Below, piece after piece: positions 44,915-53,104 of a stretch of DNA of 64,000 nucleotides. Under the pieces are notes generated by a model, which did no database searches, was not told the DNA's origin, and was given only the letters and a program-made list of their open reading frames with translations. Made by a program: the position numbers and the translations under genes. Position 1 is the first letter of the stretch. Each line of letters starts with the position of its first letter. This stretch comes from Clostridiales bacterium (GTDB lineage Bacteria; Bacillota; Clostridia; Lachnospirales; UBA12420), in the NCBI GenBank assembly GCA_003452395.1, contig DMOI01000040.1, forward strand, positions 1 to 64,000, read 5' to 3'.

Positions 44915-47116
44915 ATGAAGTATACTAATGAAACTGAGTTATATGAAATAATTGAATCAAGACATAAAGATCCACATCACATTTTGGGAATGCATAAAAT
45001 TGAATTAAAAGGTAACGAGATAGTTGTTGTTAGGGCATATATACCGCAAGCAAAAACTGTATATGTAATTACAGAAAATAAAGATGAGAGTATTTACGAA
45101 ATGAAAAAAATACATGATTCTGGTTTTTTTGAGTTATTTTTTCCAGAAAAGAATAGAAAATTCAAGTATAGACTAAAGGCCGAGGATTATGAAAATAATG
45201 TTTGGGAATTTCATGACCCATATTCATTTGATAAGGTGATAACTAGTTTTGATTTACATTTATTTAATGCTGGAAATCATTATGATATATATGAAAAATT
45301 AGGTGCTCATCCTATGGAGATAGATGGAATTTATGGTACTCTTTTTGCTGTATGGGCGCCAAATGCCAAAAGGGTAAGCGTTGTAGGGAACTTTAATGCT
45401 TGGGATGGAAGACGTAATCAAATGAGACTTTTGAGTAATTCAGGCGTATGGGAGTTATTTATTCCTGATATTGGGGTTTATGAGGCATATAAATATGAGA
45501 TAAAAGCAAAAAATAATGATGTATTTCAAAAAGCTGACCCATATGCTAACGCAGCAGAACTGAGACCAAGAACAGCATCTGTTGTTTATGATATTTCAAA
45601 GTTTGAGTGGAAAGATAGTGAATGGATGTCTAAAAGAACTGCTGAAGATGTTTATAATAGACCTATGAACATATATGAGGTACATCTCGGATCTTGGATG
45701 AGAGTAGAAGATAATGAATTTATGAGCTATAGAGAATCAGCACATAAATTATGTGCTTATGTAAAAAATATGGGTTATACACATATCCAACTTCTTCCTA
45801 TTGAAGAGTTTCCTTTTGATGGGTCGTGGGGATATCAAGTAACGGGGTATTATGCGCCGACTAGTCGATTTGGCACACCAGATGATTTTGCATACTTTGT
45901 TGACCATATGCATGAAAATGGTATAGGTGTTTTACTTGACTGGGTTCCTGCTCATTTCCCAAAAGATGCACATGGACTTAGAAGGTTTGATGGGACAGCC
46001 TTATATGAACATGAAGATGCAAGACGTGGCGAGCATCCAGACTGGGGTACACAAATATTTAATTATGGAAGAAATGAAGTTGAAAACTTCCTAATCGGTA
46101 ATGCAATATTTTGGATACAAAAATACCATATTGATGGTTTGAGGGTAGATGCTGTGGCGTCTATGTTATATTTAGACTATGGTAAAAATTATGGCGAATG
46201 GGTACCAAATGGATATGGTGGAAAAGAAAATAATGAAGCTATAGAGTTCATGAAACACATGAATTCAGTTATAGCGGGTAAATTTCCCGGAGTTATGATG
46301 ATTGCGGAAGAGTCTACTGCATGGACAGGTGTATCACATCCTACTGAAGATCATGGATTGGGATTCAAATATAAATGGAATATGGGATGGATGAACGATT
46401 TCTTATCATATATAAGTAAAGATCCTATATATAGAAAATTTCACCATGGTGATTTGACTTTTAGTCTAATATATGCATTTACTGAAAAATTTCTCTTAGT
46501 ACTTTCTCATGACGAAGTTGTTCACGGAAAAGGATCTATGATAGGCAAGATGCCTGGAGATTATTGGCAAAAATTTGCTAACCTGAGAGTTGCTTATGGA
46601 TTTATGTATGCTCACCCTGGTAAAAAACTATTATTTATGGGAAGTGAGTTTGGGCAATTTGATGAGTGGAATGAAGCTAAGAGCATTGATTGGAACTTAC
46701 TAGAATTTGAGAAACATAAACAAATGCAAGATTATACGAGAGACTTGAACTTTTTATATAAAAATGAAAAAGCATTATGGCAAAAAGATTTTACAGGTGA
46801 GGGTTTCGAATGGATAGACTGTGCAGACTATCAAATAAGTATGGTGACTTTCCTAAGAAAAGGCGAAAATCCAGATGATGATATAGTAGTAGTATGCAAC
46901 TTTACTCCTACTCCACATTTTAATTATAGAATGGGAGTTCCTGAGGGTACTTATGTAGAGATATTTAATACAGATGATGTAAAATATGGCGGTAGTGGAG
47001 TTAAGAATGAAAAGCCAATTAAAGCAGATAAAAAGCATTGGAACTATAGAGACTATAGCATAGAAGTAAAAGTACCACCACTTGGCGCTGTGTACTTTAA
47101 AAAAGTAAAGAATTAA
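44915..47116 (+). CDS. glgB: 1,4-alpha-glucan branching enzyme
   Basis: A 733-residue GH13 enzyme that makes alpha-1,6 branches in glycogen. Two N-terminal beta-sandwich domains (about 20-110 and 125-220; VWAPNAKRVSVVGNFNAWDG near 147) precede the TIM barrel. Catalytic motifs: LLDWVPAHF, DGLRVDAV (nucleophile Asp), IAEEST (acid/base Glu) and LSHDEVVH. The C-terminal domain ends at VPPLGAVYFK. The other glycogen genes (glgA, glgC, glgP) are not in this window. ATG follows GGGGGGGAAAAG. Confidence 0.95.
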   Translation: MKYTNETELYEIIESRHKDPHHILGMHKIELKGNEIVVVRAYIPQAKTVYVITENKDESIYEMKKIHDSGFFELFFPEKNRKFKYRLKAEDYENNVWEFHDPYSFDKVITSFDLHLFNAGNHYDIYEKLGAHPMEIDGIYGTLFAVWAPNAKRVSVVGNFNAWDGRRNQMRLLSNSGVWELFIPDIGVYEAYKYEIKAKNNDVFQKADPYANAAELRPRTASVVYDISKFEWKDSEWMSKRTAEDVYNRPMNIYEVHLGSWMRVEDNEFMSYRESAHKLCAYVKNMGYTHIQLLPIEEFPFDGSWGYQVTGYYAPTSRFGTPDDFAYFVDHMHENGIGVLLDWVPAHFPKDAHGLRRFDGTALYEHEDARRGEHPDWGTQIFNYGRNEVENFLIGNAIFWIQKYHIDGLRVDAVASMLYLDYGKNYGEWVPNGYGGKENNEAIEFMKHMNSVIAGKFPGVMMIAEESTAWTGVSHPTEDHGLGFKYKWNMGWMNDFLSYISKDPIYRKFHHGDLTFSLIYAFTEKFLLVLSHDEVVHGKGSMIGKMPGDYWQKFANLRVAYGFMYAHPGKKLLFMGSEFGQFDEWNEAKSIDWNLLEFEKHKQMQDYTRDLNFLYKNEKALWQKDFTGEGFEWIDCADYQISMVTFLRKGENPDDDIVVVCNFTPTPHFNYRMGVPEGTYVEIFNTDDVKYGGSGVKNEKPIKADKKHWNYRDYSIEVKVPPLGAVYFKKVKN

Positions 47117-47155
47117 GAAATGTAGATAACTAGAAAAGAATAATAAACTTTCGCG

Positions 47156-47261
47156 CTGTCATTGCGAGGAACGTATTTTGTGACGAAGCAATCTTATTTT
47201 TATTTTTGAAATGATAAAAAGATTAGATTGCTTCGTCGAAAGAACCTTCTCGCAATGACAG
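47156..47261. repeat. Complete palindromic dispersed element (type A)
   Basis: Left arm from CTGTCATTGCGAGGA to GACGAAGCAATCT (47156-47194) and right arm from AGATTGCTTCGTCGA to CTCGCAATGACAG (47225-47261) are inverted copies around an A/T-rich centre. The half copy at 13168-13198 belongs to the same family. It separates glgB from rnhA and could form a long hairpin in RNA, working as a terminator or processing site. Confidence 0.8.
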
Positions 47262-47292
47262 ATTACTAGAAAGTGGAGGCGATGTGCGATAT

Positions 47293-47760
47293 ATGAAACA
47301 AATTGAAATCTATACAGATGGGGCATGCTCTGGCAACCCTGGTCCTGGTGGATACGGAACTATTCTAAAATATAAAGACAATGAAAAACATTTTTCACAA
47401 GGCTATAAACTTACAACAAATAACAGAATGGAGATTTTGTCAGTTATAGTGGGTATAGAGGCATTGTCTGAAACTTGTGAGGTTACTGTGTACACTGATT
47501 CTAAATATGTATCGGACTCCATATCACAGGGTTGGGCCAAAAAGTGGAAAGAAAATAACTGGAAAAGAAACTCAAAAGAAAAAGCACTTAACATAGATCT
47601 TTGGGATAGGCTACTTAATTTAATTGATAAACATAAAATAACGGTAGTCTGGGTAAAAGGGCACTCAGGACATGAATATAATGAAAAATGCGATAAGTTG
47701 GCAGTTGCAGCATGTAGAGCAGATAATCTACTAGAAGATGAAGGATACTCAAATAGTTGA
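47293..47760 (+). CDS. rnhA: Ribonuclease HI
   Basis: A 155-residue enzyme that cuts the RNA strand of RNA:DNA hybrids. All four carboxylates are present: TDGACSGNPG (first Asp), NRMEIL (Glu), YTDSKYV (Asp) and EKCDKLA (Asp), plus the conserved His in GHSGH. ATG 47293 fits the family start; an in-frame GTG at 47284 is nearer the GGAGG site (4 bases) and may also be used. The stop TGA lies in an AGTTGAAA repeat of the same type as near 27940. Confidence 0.93.
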   Translation: MKQIEIYTDGACSGNPGPGGYGTILKYKDNEKHFSQGYKLTTNNRMEILSVIVGIEALSETCEVTVYTDSKYVSDSISQGWAKKWKENNWKRNSKEKALNIDLWDRLLNLIDKHKITVVWVKGHSGHEYNEKCDKLAVAACRADNLLEDEGYSNS

Positions 47761-47790
47761 AAGTGTAAAGTTGAAAATTTAAAGTTAAAT
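47755..47790. repeat. Dispersed TTGAAA-rich repeat (type B)
   Basis: AGTTGAAAGTGTAAAGTTGA and the following TTGAAA-like bases, partly overlapping the rnhA stop codon. Related to 27933-27958 and 30453-30527. Confidence 0.45.
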
Positions 47791-47824
47791 GTAAAATAGA
47801 CCTCGATTGAAGGATGGTGTTGAA

Positions 47825-48487
47825 GTGATAGAAATAGCAATAGATGGTCCGGCTGGGGCAGGAAAGTCAACTATATCAAAAATAACGGCAGGGAATCTTA
47901 AATTACTTTATATCGATACTGGAGCCATGTTTAGAGCTGTAACATTTTATTTTATCTCTAATAATATAGATTATGAAAATGAGGAGAGCGTAAATAAATA
48001 TATAGACGATATATGTATAGAATTAAAGCATATTAACGGTATTCAACACATTTATCTAAATGGAAACGATGTAACAAAAGAGATAAGAACAGAAGAAATT
48101 TCAAAAGCTGTTTCAGTAGTTGCAAAGAATCAAAAAATTCGTGAGATGCTTTTAGATATTCAGAGAAAAATAGCGAAAGAAAATAATGTAGTAATGGATG
48201 GCAGGGATATTGGCACATGCGTTTTACCTAATGCAGGGCTTAAAATATTTTTAGTTGCTTCTGTAGAGGAAAGGGCTAGAAGAAGATATAAGCAACTTGT
48301 ACGAAGAGGAAAAACTGCTGATTATGATGAAATACTCGTAAATCTTAAGAAAAGAGATGAACAAGATATGACAAGAGAAATAGCTCCCCTTAAAAAGGCA
48401 AATGATGCAATAATTATTGATAGCACTAATATGACATTAGAGAAAGTAGTGAAAATTATAGTAACATTAGCTAACGAGAGATTTTAA
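47825..48487 (+). CDS. cmk: Cytidylate kinase
   Basis: A 220-residue kinase that phosphorylates CMP and dCMP with ATP. It has the P-loop AIDGPAGAGKST (5-16), YIDTGAMFRAVTFY near 36, VVMDGRDIGTCVLPNA near 122 and the ARRRYKQL lid region. Start GTG 47825 gives the normal family N-terminus and has AGGATGGTG upstream; an in-frame TTG at 47807 would add six atypical residues. It is commonly followed by a plsC or ispH gene in clostridia, but not here. Confidence 0.93.
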   Translation: MIEIAIDGPAGAGKSTISKITAGNLKLLYIDTGAMFRAVTFYFISNNIDYENEESVNKYIDDICIELKHINGIQHIYLNGNDVTKEIRTEEISKAVSVVAKNQKIREMLLDIQRKIAKENNVVMDGRDIGTCVLPNAGLKIFLVASVEERARRRYKQLVRRGKTADYDEILVNLKKRDEQDMTREIAPLKKANDAIIIDSTNMTLEKVVKIIVTLANERF

Positions 48488-48678
48488 ATAAAAATAGTGA
48501 TATAATAATATTAATAGTAAACACTATCTATATATTGAAACATTGAGATACGGTATAGAAGTAATTATTAATTTTGAAAATTATAATATAAAAATATAGA
48601 TTCTACAAGAGAATCTTGTAGAATAGGTCGAAAAAAATATAAAAACGCGTTAATATTTAAAAAATAGCAAAATTAGAC

Positions 48679-48707
48679 TTGACAATGTTCGATAAAAGTG
48701 ATTATAT
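48679..48707 (+). promoter_or_regulatory. Predicted promoter of the cheR-like gene
   Basis: TTGACA (48679-48684) and TTATAT (48702-48707) with a 17-base spacer, about 68 bases before the TTG start at 48775. No other signal was recognised in the 287-base gap after cmk. Confidence 0.55.
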
Positions 48708-48774
48708 ATGTATAACTGCGTAACATTTATGTCAGTAGAAATAATATTTAAAATTAGAAAGCGGTGAATATAAT

Positions 48775-49557
48775 TTGGCAGAAGAGTATAAAGAATTTGA
48801 AGAAAATATCTTAAGGTTAACAGGAATAGATTTAAATTCTTATAAAGAGAAACAGATGAAGAGAAGACTAGACTTTTTAATAGATAGAATGGGACAAAAA
48901 ACATATACCAATTACTTTAAAGTTTTAAAAGAAAATAAAGATGAACTTGAGAATTTTAAGAGTTATATAACAATAAATGTTTCAGAGTTCTTTAGAAATT
49001 ATCCCCAATGGGAAATATTGCAAAAAAAGATTATACCATATCTAATAGAACTAAAAAAAGGACAAACCCTGAATATATGGAGTGCAGCGTGTTCTACAGG
49101 AGATGAGCCATATTCAACAGCAATATTAATGAAAAAACATTTCCCCAATATAAAATTCAATATTTTAGCTACTGATATTGATGAAGATATACTAAGCAAA
49201 GCTAAAAAAGGAGAATACTATTTTAAAAGTATTGAAAAAATACCACCAACATATATAAATGAATTTTTTACAAAATCAGATAAAGATGTTTATACTATTA
49301 ATGAAGATATAAAAAAACATGTTACATTTAAAAAACATGATTTAATTGTGGAATCATACTCAACAGGGATGGACTTAATAATATGTAGAAATGTTGTAAT
49401 ATATTTTACAGAAGAAGTTAAAAATCAAATGTATCGAAAATTTGCTAATTGCATGGAAAAAGATAGAATTTTATTTATTGGAAATACTGAACAAATAATA
49501 AGTTCAAATAAATACGGGTTTGAATATATTGAAAACTTTTTTTATAAAAAGATATAG
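48775..49557 (+). CDS. CheR-type protein-glutamate O-methyltransferase
   Basis: A 260-residue SAM-dependent enzyme that methylates glutamates of chemoreceptors. The helical CheR N-terminal domain spans about 5-70 (NILRLTGIDLNSYKEKQM). The SAM-binding core has INVSEFFRN, IWSAACSTGDEPYS (about 101-114), ATDIDEDIL and DLIICRNVVIYF. Start TTG 48775 follows AAAGCGGTGA. No other chemotaxis gene is nearby, so it may serve dispersed chemoreceptors or a non-chemotaxis target. Full length for the family. Confidence 0.9.
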   Translation: MAEEYKEFEENILRLTGIDLNSYKEKQMKRRLDFLIDRMGQKTYTNYFKVLKENKDELENFKSYITINVSEFFRNYPQWEILQKKIIPYLIELKKGQTLNIWSAACSTGDEPYSTAILMKKHFPNIKFNILATDIDEDILSKAKKGEYYFKSIEKIPPTYINEFFTKSDKDVYTINEDIKKHVTFKKHDLIVESYSTGMDLIICRNVVIYFTEEVKNQMYRKFANCMEKDRILFIGNTEQIISSNKYGFEYIENFFYKKI

Positions 49558-49593
49558 AAATAATTATGAATTAATTTCTGGGAGGCGTAGAAA

Positions 49594-51228
49594 ATGAAAA
49601 TAACATTTTTAGGGGCAGCAAAGACAGTAACGGGTTCATGTTATTTAGTACAATTTAATAATAAAAATTTTCTAGTAGATTGTGGAATGTTTCAAGGTCA
49701 TAGCAAGGAAAATGAATTTAACGAAGAGCCTTTTCCATTTAATGCTGCAGATATAGATTACATTCTTTTAACTCATTCACATATAGACCACAGTGGTAGA
49801 ATACCTAAAATCTATAAAGATGGTTTTAGAGGACAAGTTATTTGTACAAAGGCAACACATGATTTATGTCAAATAATGTTGCCCGACAGTGGATTTATTC
49901 AAGAGCATGAAGCAGAATGGAAAAATCGTAAACTAATAAGAGCAGGTAAGTCACCAATTCCGCCAATGTATACAGCAGAAGAAGCTATGCAGTCTTTAAA
50001 ACTTTTTAAATATATTTCTTATTATGAGGATGTTAGTTTAAGCGATGATCTAAGAGTCAGATTTTTAGATGCTGGACATATATTAGGTTCTTCAATCCTA
50101 GAAATATGGGTAAGAGAAAACGGACATGAGACGAAAATAGTATTTTCAGGGGATTTAGGGAATAATGATTTACCAATACTTAGAGCTCCTGATATAATAG
50201 AAGATGCGGATTATTTAATAATAGAATCTACATATGGTAATAGATTACATAGTCAAACAGAAGATAGAGTTCACAAGCTTATGAATATTATGAAAGAAAC
50301 TATAGATAGAGGTGGAAATGTAATCATACCTTCATTTGCTGTTGGTAGAACACAAGAAATAATATATGAAATTCATAAATTTAAAGAAGAATATCCTGAA
50401 TATGTTAAGTTTTTAAATGAAACGCCTGTATATATAGACAGTCCACTTGCGATATCTGCAACAGAAGTATTTAGAAATAACCTTGACTGTTTTGACGAAG
50501 AAGCACAAACATATGTACGAAATGGGGATAACCCACTCGACTTCCCAGGTCTAAAGCTTAGTAAAAGTGCCGACGATTCTAAAGCTTTAAATGAAGACCA
50601 AGTACCAAAAATAATAATTTCAGCAAGTGGAATGTGTGAAGCTGGAAGGATAAGACATCACTTAAAGCATAATTTATGGAAACCAGAAAGTAGCATATTA
50701 TTTGTTGGATATCAAGCAGTTGGTACCCTTGGTCGCAGGCTAACAGATGGTGCTAAGAAAGTAAAACTTTTTGGTGAAGAAATATCAGTAAATGCAAAAA
50801 TAGAAGTTATAGAGGGCTATTCAGGACATGCTGATCAAAATGGACTCATAGACTGGGTAAAGCATATAAAAAACAAACCTAAAAAAGTCTTTATTGTTCA
50901 CGGTGAACCTGACGCTCAAGAAGTATTTAGCAAACTATTAGATGAAAAATTTGGTTTTGATACGGTTATCCCTGAATATGCAGATCACTTTGACTTAACT
51001 ATAGGTGATGTTGTTGAAACACCATTTAAAGAGACAAAAGATAAATTTATAAGACTTCAACTTCTTTCACAAATAGAAATATTGCAAGAACAAGCAGATT
51101 TTATAGGTATGCATATAAACCAAGCTTATTTAAATAATAAATCTGATGAGGAAATAGAAGAACTGCAAAGCAAACTTTCAGATTTAGATAGAGATTTGGT
51201 TAGTATAAGGGCGAATTTGATAAAATAG
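49594..51228 (+). CDS. MBL-fold beta-CASP RNA nuclease-like protein
   Basis: A 544-residue metallo-beta-lactamase-fold protein with a beta-CASP domain and an RNA-specificity motif, like archaeal/bacterial CPSF73-type (YSH1) nucleases. Zinc motifs: LTHSHIDHSG (about 60-69), DAGHILGSSILE with His near 160, GDLGNN, then beta-CASP blocks with SFAVGRTQEI, YIDSPLA and ISASGMCEAGRIRHHL, YSGHADQNGL and VHGEPDA. The C-terminal 75 residues are coiled coil. It probably cleaves RNA, but its substrate is unknown; it is different from RNase J. It ends before a perfect terminator. Confidence 0.88.
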   Translation: MKITFLGAAKTVTGSCYLVQFNNKNFLVDCGMFQGHSKENEFNEEPFPFNAADIDYILLTHSHIDHSGRIPKIYKDGFRGQVICTKATHDLCQIMLPDSGFIQEHEAEWKNRKLIRAGKSPIPPMYTAEEAMQSLKLFKYISYYEDVSLSDDLRVRFLDAGHILGSSILEIWVRENGHETKIVFSGDLGNNDLPILRAPDIIEDADYLIIESTYGNRLHSQTEDRVHKLMNIMKETIDRGGNVIIPSFAVGRTQEIIYEIHKFKEEYPEYVKFLNETPVYIDSPLAISATEVFRNNLDCFDEEAQTYVRNGDNPLDFPGLKLSKSADDSKALNEDQVPKIIISASGMCEAGRIRHHLKHNLWKPESSILFVGYQAVGTLGRRLTDGAKKVKLFGEEISVNAKIEVIEGYSGHADQNGLIDWVKHIKNKPKKVFIVHGEPDAQEVFSKLLDEKFGFDTVIPEYADHFDLTIGDVVETPFKETKDKFIRLQLLSQIEILQEQADFIGMHINQAYLNNKSDEEIEELQSKLSDLDRDLVSIRANLIK

Positions 51229-51233
51229 AACCA

Positions 51234-51269
51234 AACATATAAGCGAGCCATGATGCTCGCTTATATGTT
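51234..51269 (+). terminator. Rho-independent terminator
   Basis: AACATATAAGCGAGC (51234-51248) pairs perfectly with 51255-51269. It ends the beta-CASP gene and faces the YifB relic on the other strand. Confidence 0.8.
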
Positions 51270-51277
51270 ATTATTAA

Positions 51278-51425
51278 TAATTTTCATCCAAAGTCAGGTA
51301 AACCCACTTTTTCGAAGCTAGGGTAAACCAACGGAAATATCTATTTCCACATCCATCAGAAACCCATTTATTCCTTGTAATGCACAACTAAAAACTTTTG
51401 AAAACATTGAAACACGTCCTTTCAT
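51278..51425 (-). pseudogene. N-terminal relic of a ComM/YifB Mg-chelatase-like gene
   Basis: On the minus strand an ATG with SKVFSCALQGINGFLMDVEI reads as the conserved N-terminus of YifB/ComM family AAA proteins, ending in DISVGLP. One extra C then puts TAG in frame; in the next frame SFEKVGLPDFG continues the family motif (GLPXFDIVGLPD in intact proteins) and then stops. Only about 45 codons remain of a gene normally of about 500 codons. The region is otherwise gene-free (51229-51525). The intact gene, if any, must be elsewhere. Confidence 0.75.
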
Positions 51426-51525
51426 GAAAAATATAAAATATTTTAGAAAATTATTGAAAATATAACTACATAATGTTAAAATTTGGCTATATAAAAATTA
51501 CTATACTTTACGAGGAGGATTAACC

Positions 51526-52158
51526 ATGTTAAATTCATTTTTAAAACTATTTTACAAACCAGAAGAAGTTATACTGGAAAAGTTAGAACCGAAGGTTAGA
51601 TGGGGGCATATCGGATTTTTTATTCTATGGGTTATTTCATTACCTGTAGCAATACTATTGTTTAATATAATAAATATAATTCTTAACATGAGTCAGGGTA
51701 TAAACACATTTATGTTGGGTTTCTGGATGTCACAAATGTTCGGAACTCTACTGGGGACTATAGCTGGCGCAGCGTTATGGTTGATATTAAGCACTATTTG
51801 TATAAAACTGTTGGGTTTCATTGTTGGTGGTAAGGCAACTATGAACGAAATTGCAATTTCACAAATATATGTAACCATTCCAGTTATCGCAGTGTCTATT
51901 ATTACCATCATTATTACATTTTTAAATTATTCTACCGATGGTATTTTATCTAACATACTTCAAATGCTTGAAAATATTATGTATGTACTGACAGCTATCT
52001 ATTCTATTTACCTGGAAGTTAGGGTTGTTTCTGCACTTCAAAGAATTAACTTGATTAAAGCGATAGTGAATTGTTCTGTATTTATTGTTTTGGCGATATT
52101 GACAGCAATAAAATATGGTCAAATTGTAATAAATGTATATAACAATACAATGAAATAA
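51526..52158 (+). CDS. Yip1-type multi-helix membrane protein
   Basis: A 210-residue protein with five membrane helices (about 25-46, 62-90, 95-115, 124-146, 172-195) and a short N-terminal cytoplasmic part with the FYKPEEVILEKLEPK segment usual in bacterial Yip1-domain proteins. Function unknown. ATG follows ACGAGGAGG. A small hairpin terminator lies at 52175-52195. Confidence 0.7.
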   Translation: MLNSFLKLFYKPEEVILEKLEPKVRWGHIGFFILWVISLPVAILLFNIINIILNMSQGINTFMLGFWMSQMFGTLLGTIAGAALWLILSTICIKLLGFIVGGKATMNEIAISQIYVTIPVIAVSIITIIITFLNYSTDGILSNILQMLENIMYVLTAIYSIYLEVRVVSALQRINLIKAIVNCSVFIVLAILTAIKYGQIVINVYNNTMK

Positions 52159-52174
52159 AACTAAATTTCATCAA

Positions 52175-52195
52175 ACATCCGAAAGGGTGTTTTTT
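52175..52195 (+). terminator. Short terminator after the Yip1 gene
   Basis: ACATCC (52175-52180) pairs with GGGTGT (52185-52190) around GAAA, followed by a T run. Confidence 0.6.
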
Positions 52196-52219
52196 AAAAC
52201 CATATAAAATTGCCTATTC

Positions 52220-52355
52220 GCAGTCGGGAAATAGTAGCCGAAGTTTTTAAAATAATTTATAAATTTATGAAATCCTTATCCTATAAGGATTTGCAGTCGG
52301 GATTTAGTAGCCTACTTTCTCAAAGGCTGGAAGGCCAACGACTATAGTATAGTCG
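52220..52355. repeat. Structured intergenic region with direct repeats and a hairpin
   Basis: In the roughly 310-base gap before the toxin-antitoxin pair, GCAGTCGGGAAATAGTAGCC (52220-52239) recurs as GCAGTCGGGATTTAGTAGCC (52293-52312). Further on, CGACTATA and TATAGTCG form a hairpin at 52339-52355. ATCCTTATCC/ATAAGGAT is a small palindrome at 52272-52291. No coding frame is supported. It could be a decayed element or a small RNA; no known family is recognised. Confidence 0.45.
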
Positions 52356-52416
52356 GTGTACGAATTTGCGAAAAATTTTGATATATTTTGTTTTATGTGA
52401 TTTTTAATTTCAGGCA

Positions 52417-52445
52417 TTGACATAATATATATTATACTATATAAT
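52417..52445 (+). promoter_or_regulatory. Promoter of the toxin-antitoxin operon
   Basis: Consensus TTGACA (52417-52422) and TATAAT (52440-52445) with a 17-base A/T-only spacer, 21 bases before the antitoxin start. The site TATATTATACTATATAATA has internal palindromic character and may be the autoregulatory operator. Confidence 0.75.
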
Positions 52446-52466
52446 ATTTTTAGCGAGGTGGTTATA

Positions 52467-52709
52467 TTGAAAACTGTAGATGCAAATCAGGATATAAGTG
52501 AATTAATAGAAGAAACGAAGAAAACATCAAAGCCTATACGAATAAAAAGCAAAAAAGGGAGTGCGATATTGATTTCCTCAGCTTATTTTAAAGCAATTCA
52601 GGAAACTTTATATTTGAGCTCTATGCCAGAAGTAAAAAAGGCTATAATAGATGGGATGTGTACTTCCGTAGAAGAATGCGAGGAACTTGATTGGAAAGAT
52701 ATAAAATAG
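52467..52709 (+). CDS. Phd/YefM-family antitoxin
   Basis: An 80-residue antitoxin: a DNA-binding N-terminus (VDANQDISELIEETKKTSKP, IRIKSKKGSAILIS) typical of the Phd/YefM fold, and an acidic C-terminus that would wrap the toxin. Start TTG 52467 is chosen because GAGGTGG lies 7 bases before it; an in-frame GTG (52458) is inside that site. It overlaps the toxin gene by 19 bases and is driven by the consensus promoter at 52417. It would repress the operon together with the toxin. Confidence 0.85.
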   Translation: MKTVDANQDISELIEETKKTSKPIRIKSKKGSAILISSAYFKAIQETLYLSSMPEVKKAIIDGMCTSVEECEELDWKDIK

Positions 52710-52957
52710 TATACAGTAAACAAGCTATTAAGGATGCAGATAATTTTAGAAACTCTTCGCTTAAGGATAAAATAGTAAAATTAATAAGAATACTAGAAGT
52801 TAATCCATTTCAAAACCCACCTAGATATGAAAAATTATTAGGAGATTTGAAAGGAGCTTATTCAAGAAGAATAAATGTTCAGCATAGATTGGTTTATGAG
52901 GTTTTGAAGGTAGAAAAGATAGTGAAAATATTAAAGCTATGGACTCACTACGAATAA
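52691..52957 (+). CDS. Txe/YoeB-family toxin (RelE-fold mRNA interferase)
   Basis: An 88-residue RelE-superfamily toxin that in YoeB cuts mRNA at the ribosomal A site. Conserved features: IVYSKQAIKDADNF near the N-terminus, NPFQNPPRYEKLLGDLKGAY with the Glu, SRRINVQHRLVYEV with the Arg, and the C-terminal LWTHYE with the catalytic-type His. The start is TTG 52691 inside the antitoxin gene, which should lower toxin output relative to antitoxin. Both genes of this pair use TTG. The module stands directly upstream of spoIIIAF. Confidence 0.88.
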   Translation: MERYKIVYSKQAIKDADNFRNSSLKDKIVKLIRILEVNPFQNPPRYEKLLGDLKGAYSRRINVQHRLVYEVLKVEKIVKILKLWTHYE

Positions 52958-53012
52958 ATCTAACTGAGTTCACGAAAAAATATAACTCAAAATGTAGCAA
53001 AAAGATGATTTT

Positions 53013-53046
53013 AAAACAGTATCAAAATTTTGATACTGTTTTTTGC
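53013..53046 (+). terminator. Perfect palindromic terminator after the toxin
   Basis: AAAACAGTATCAAAA and its exact complement (53013-53042), followed by T's. It isolates the toxin-antitoxin module from the spoIIIA genes. Confidence 0.85.
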
Positions 53047-53104
53047 ATATAAAAAAATAAAGTGAATATATATGTACAAGATTATAAAATACAAAGGAGG
53101 AAAT

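Noticed and set aside
47403..47870. Long open frame antisense to rnhA
   Set aside because: rnhA has all catalytic motifs; the antisense frame has no start signals or protein-like motifs and is a shadow of codon bias.
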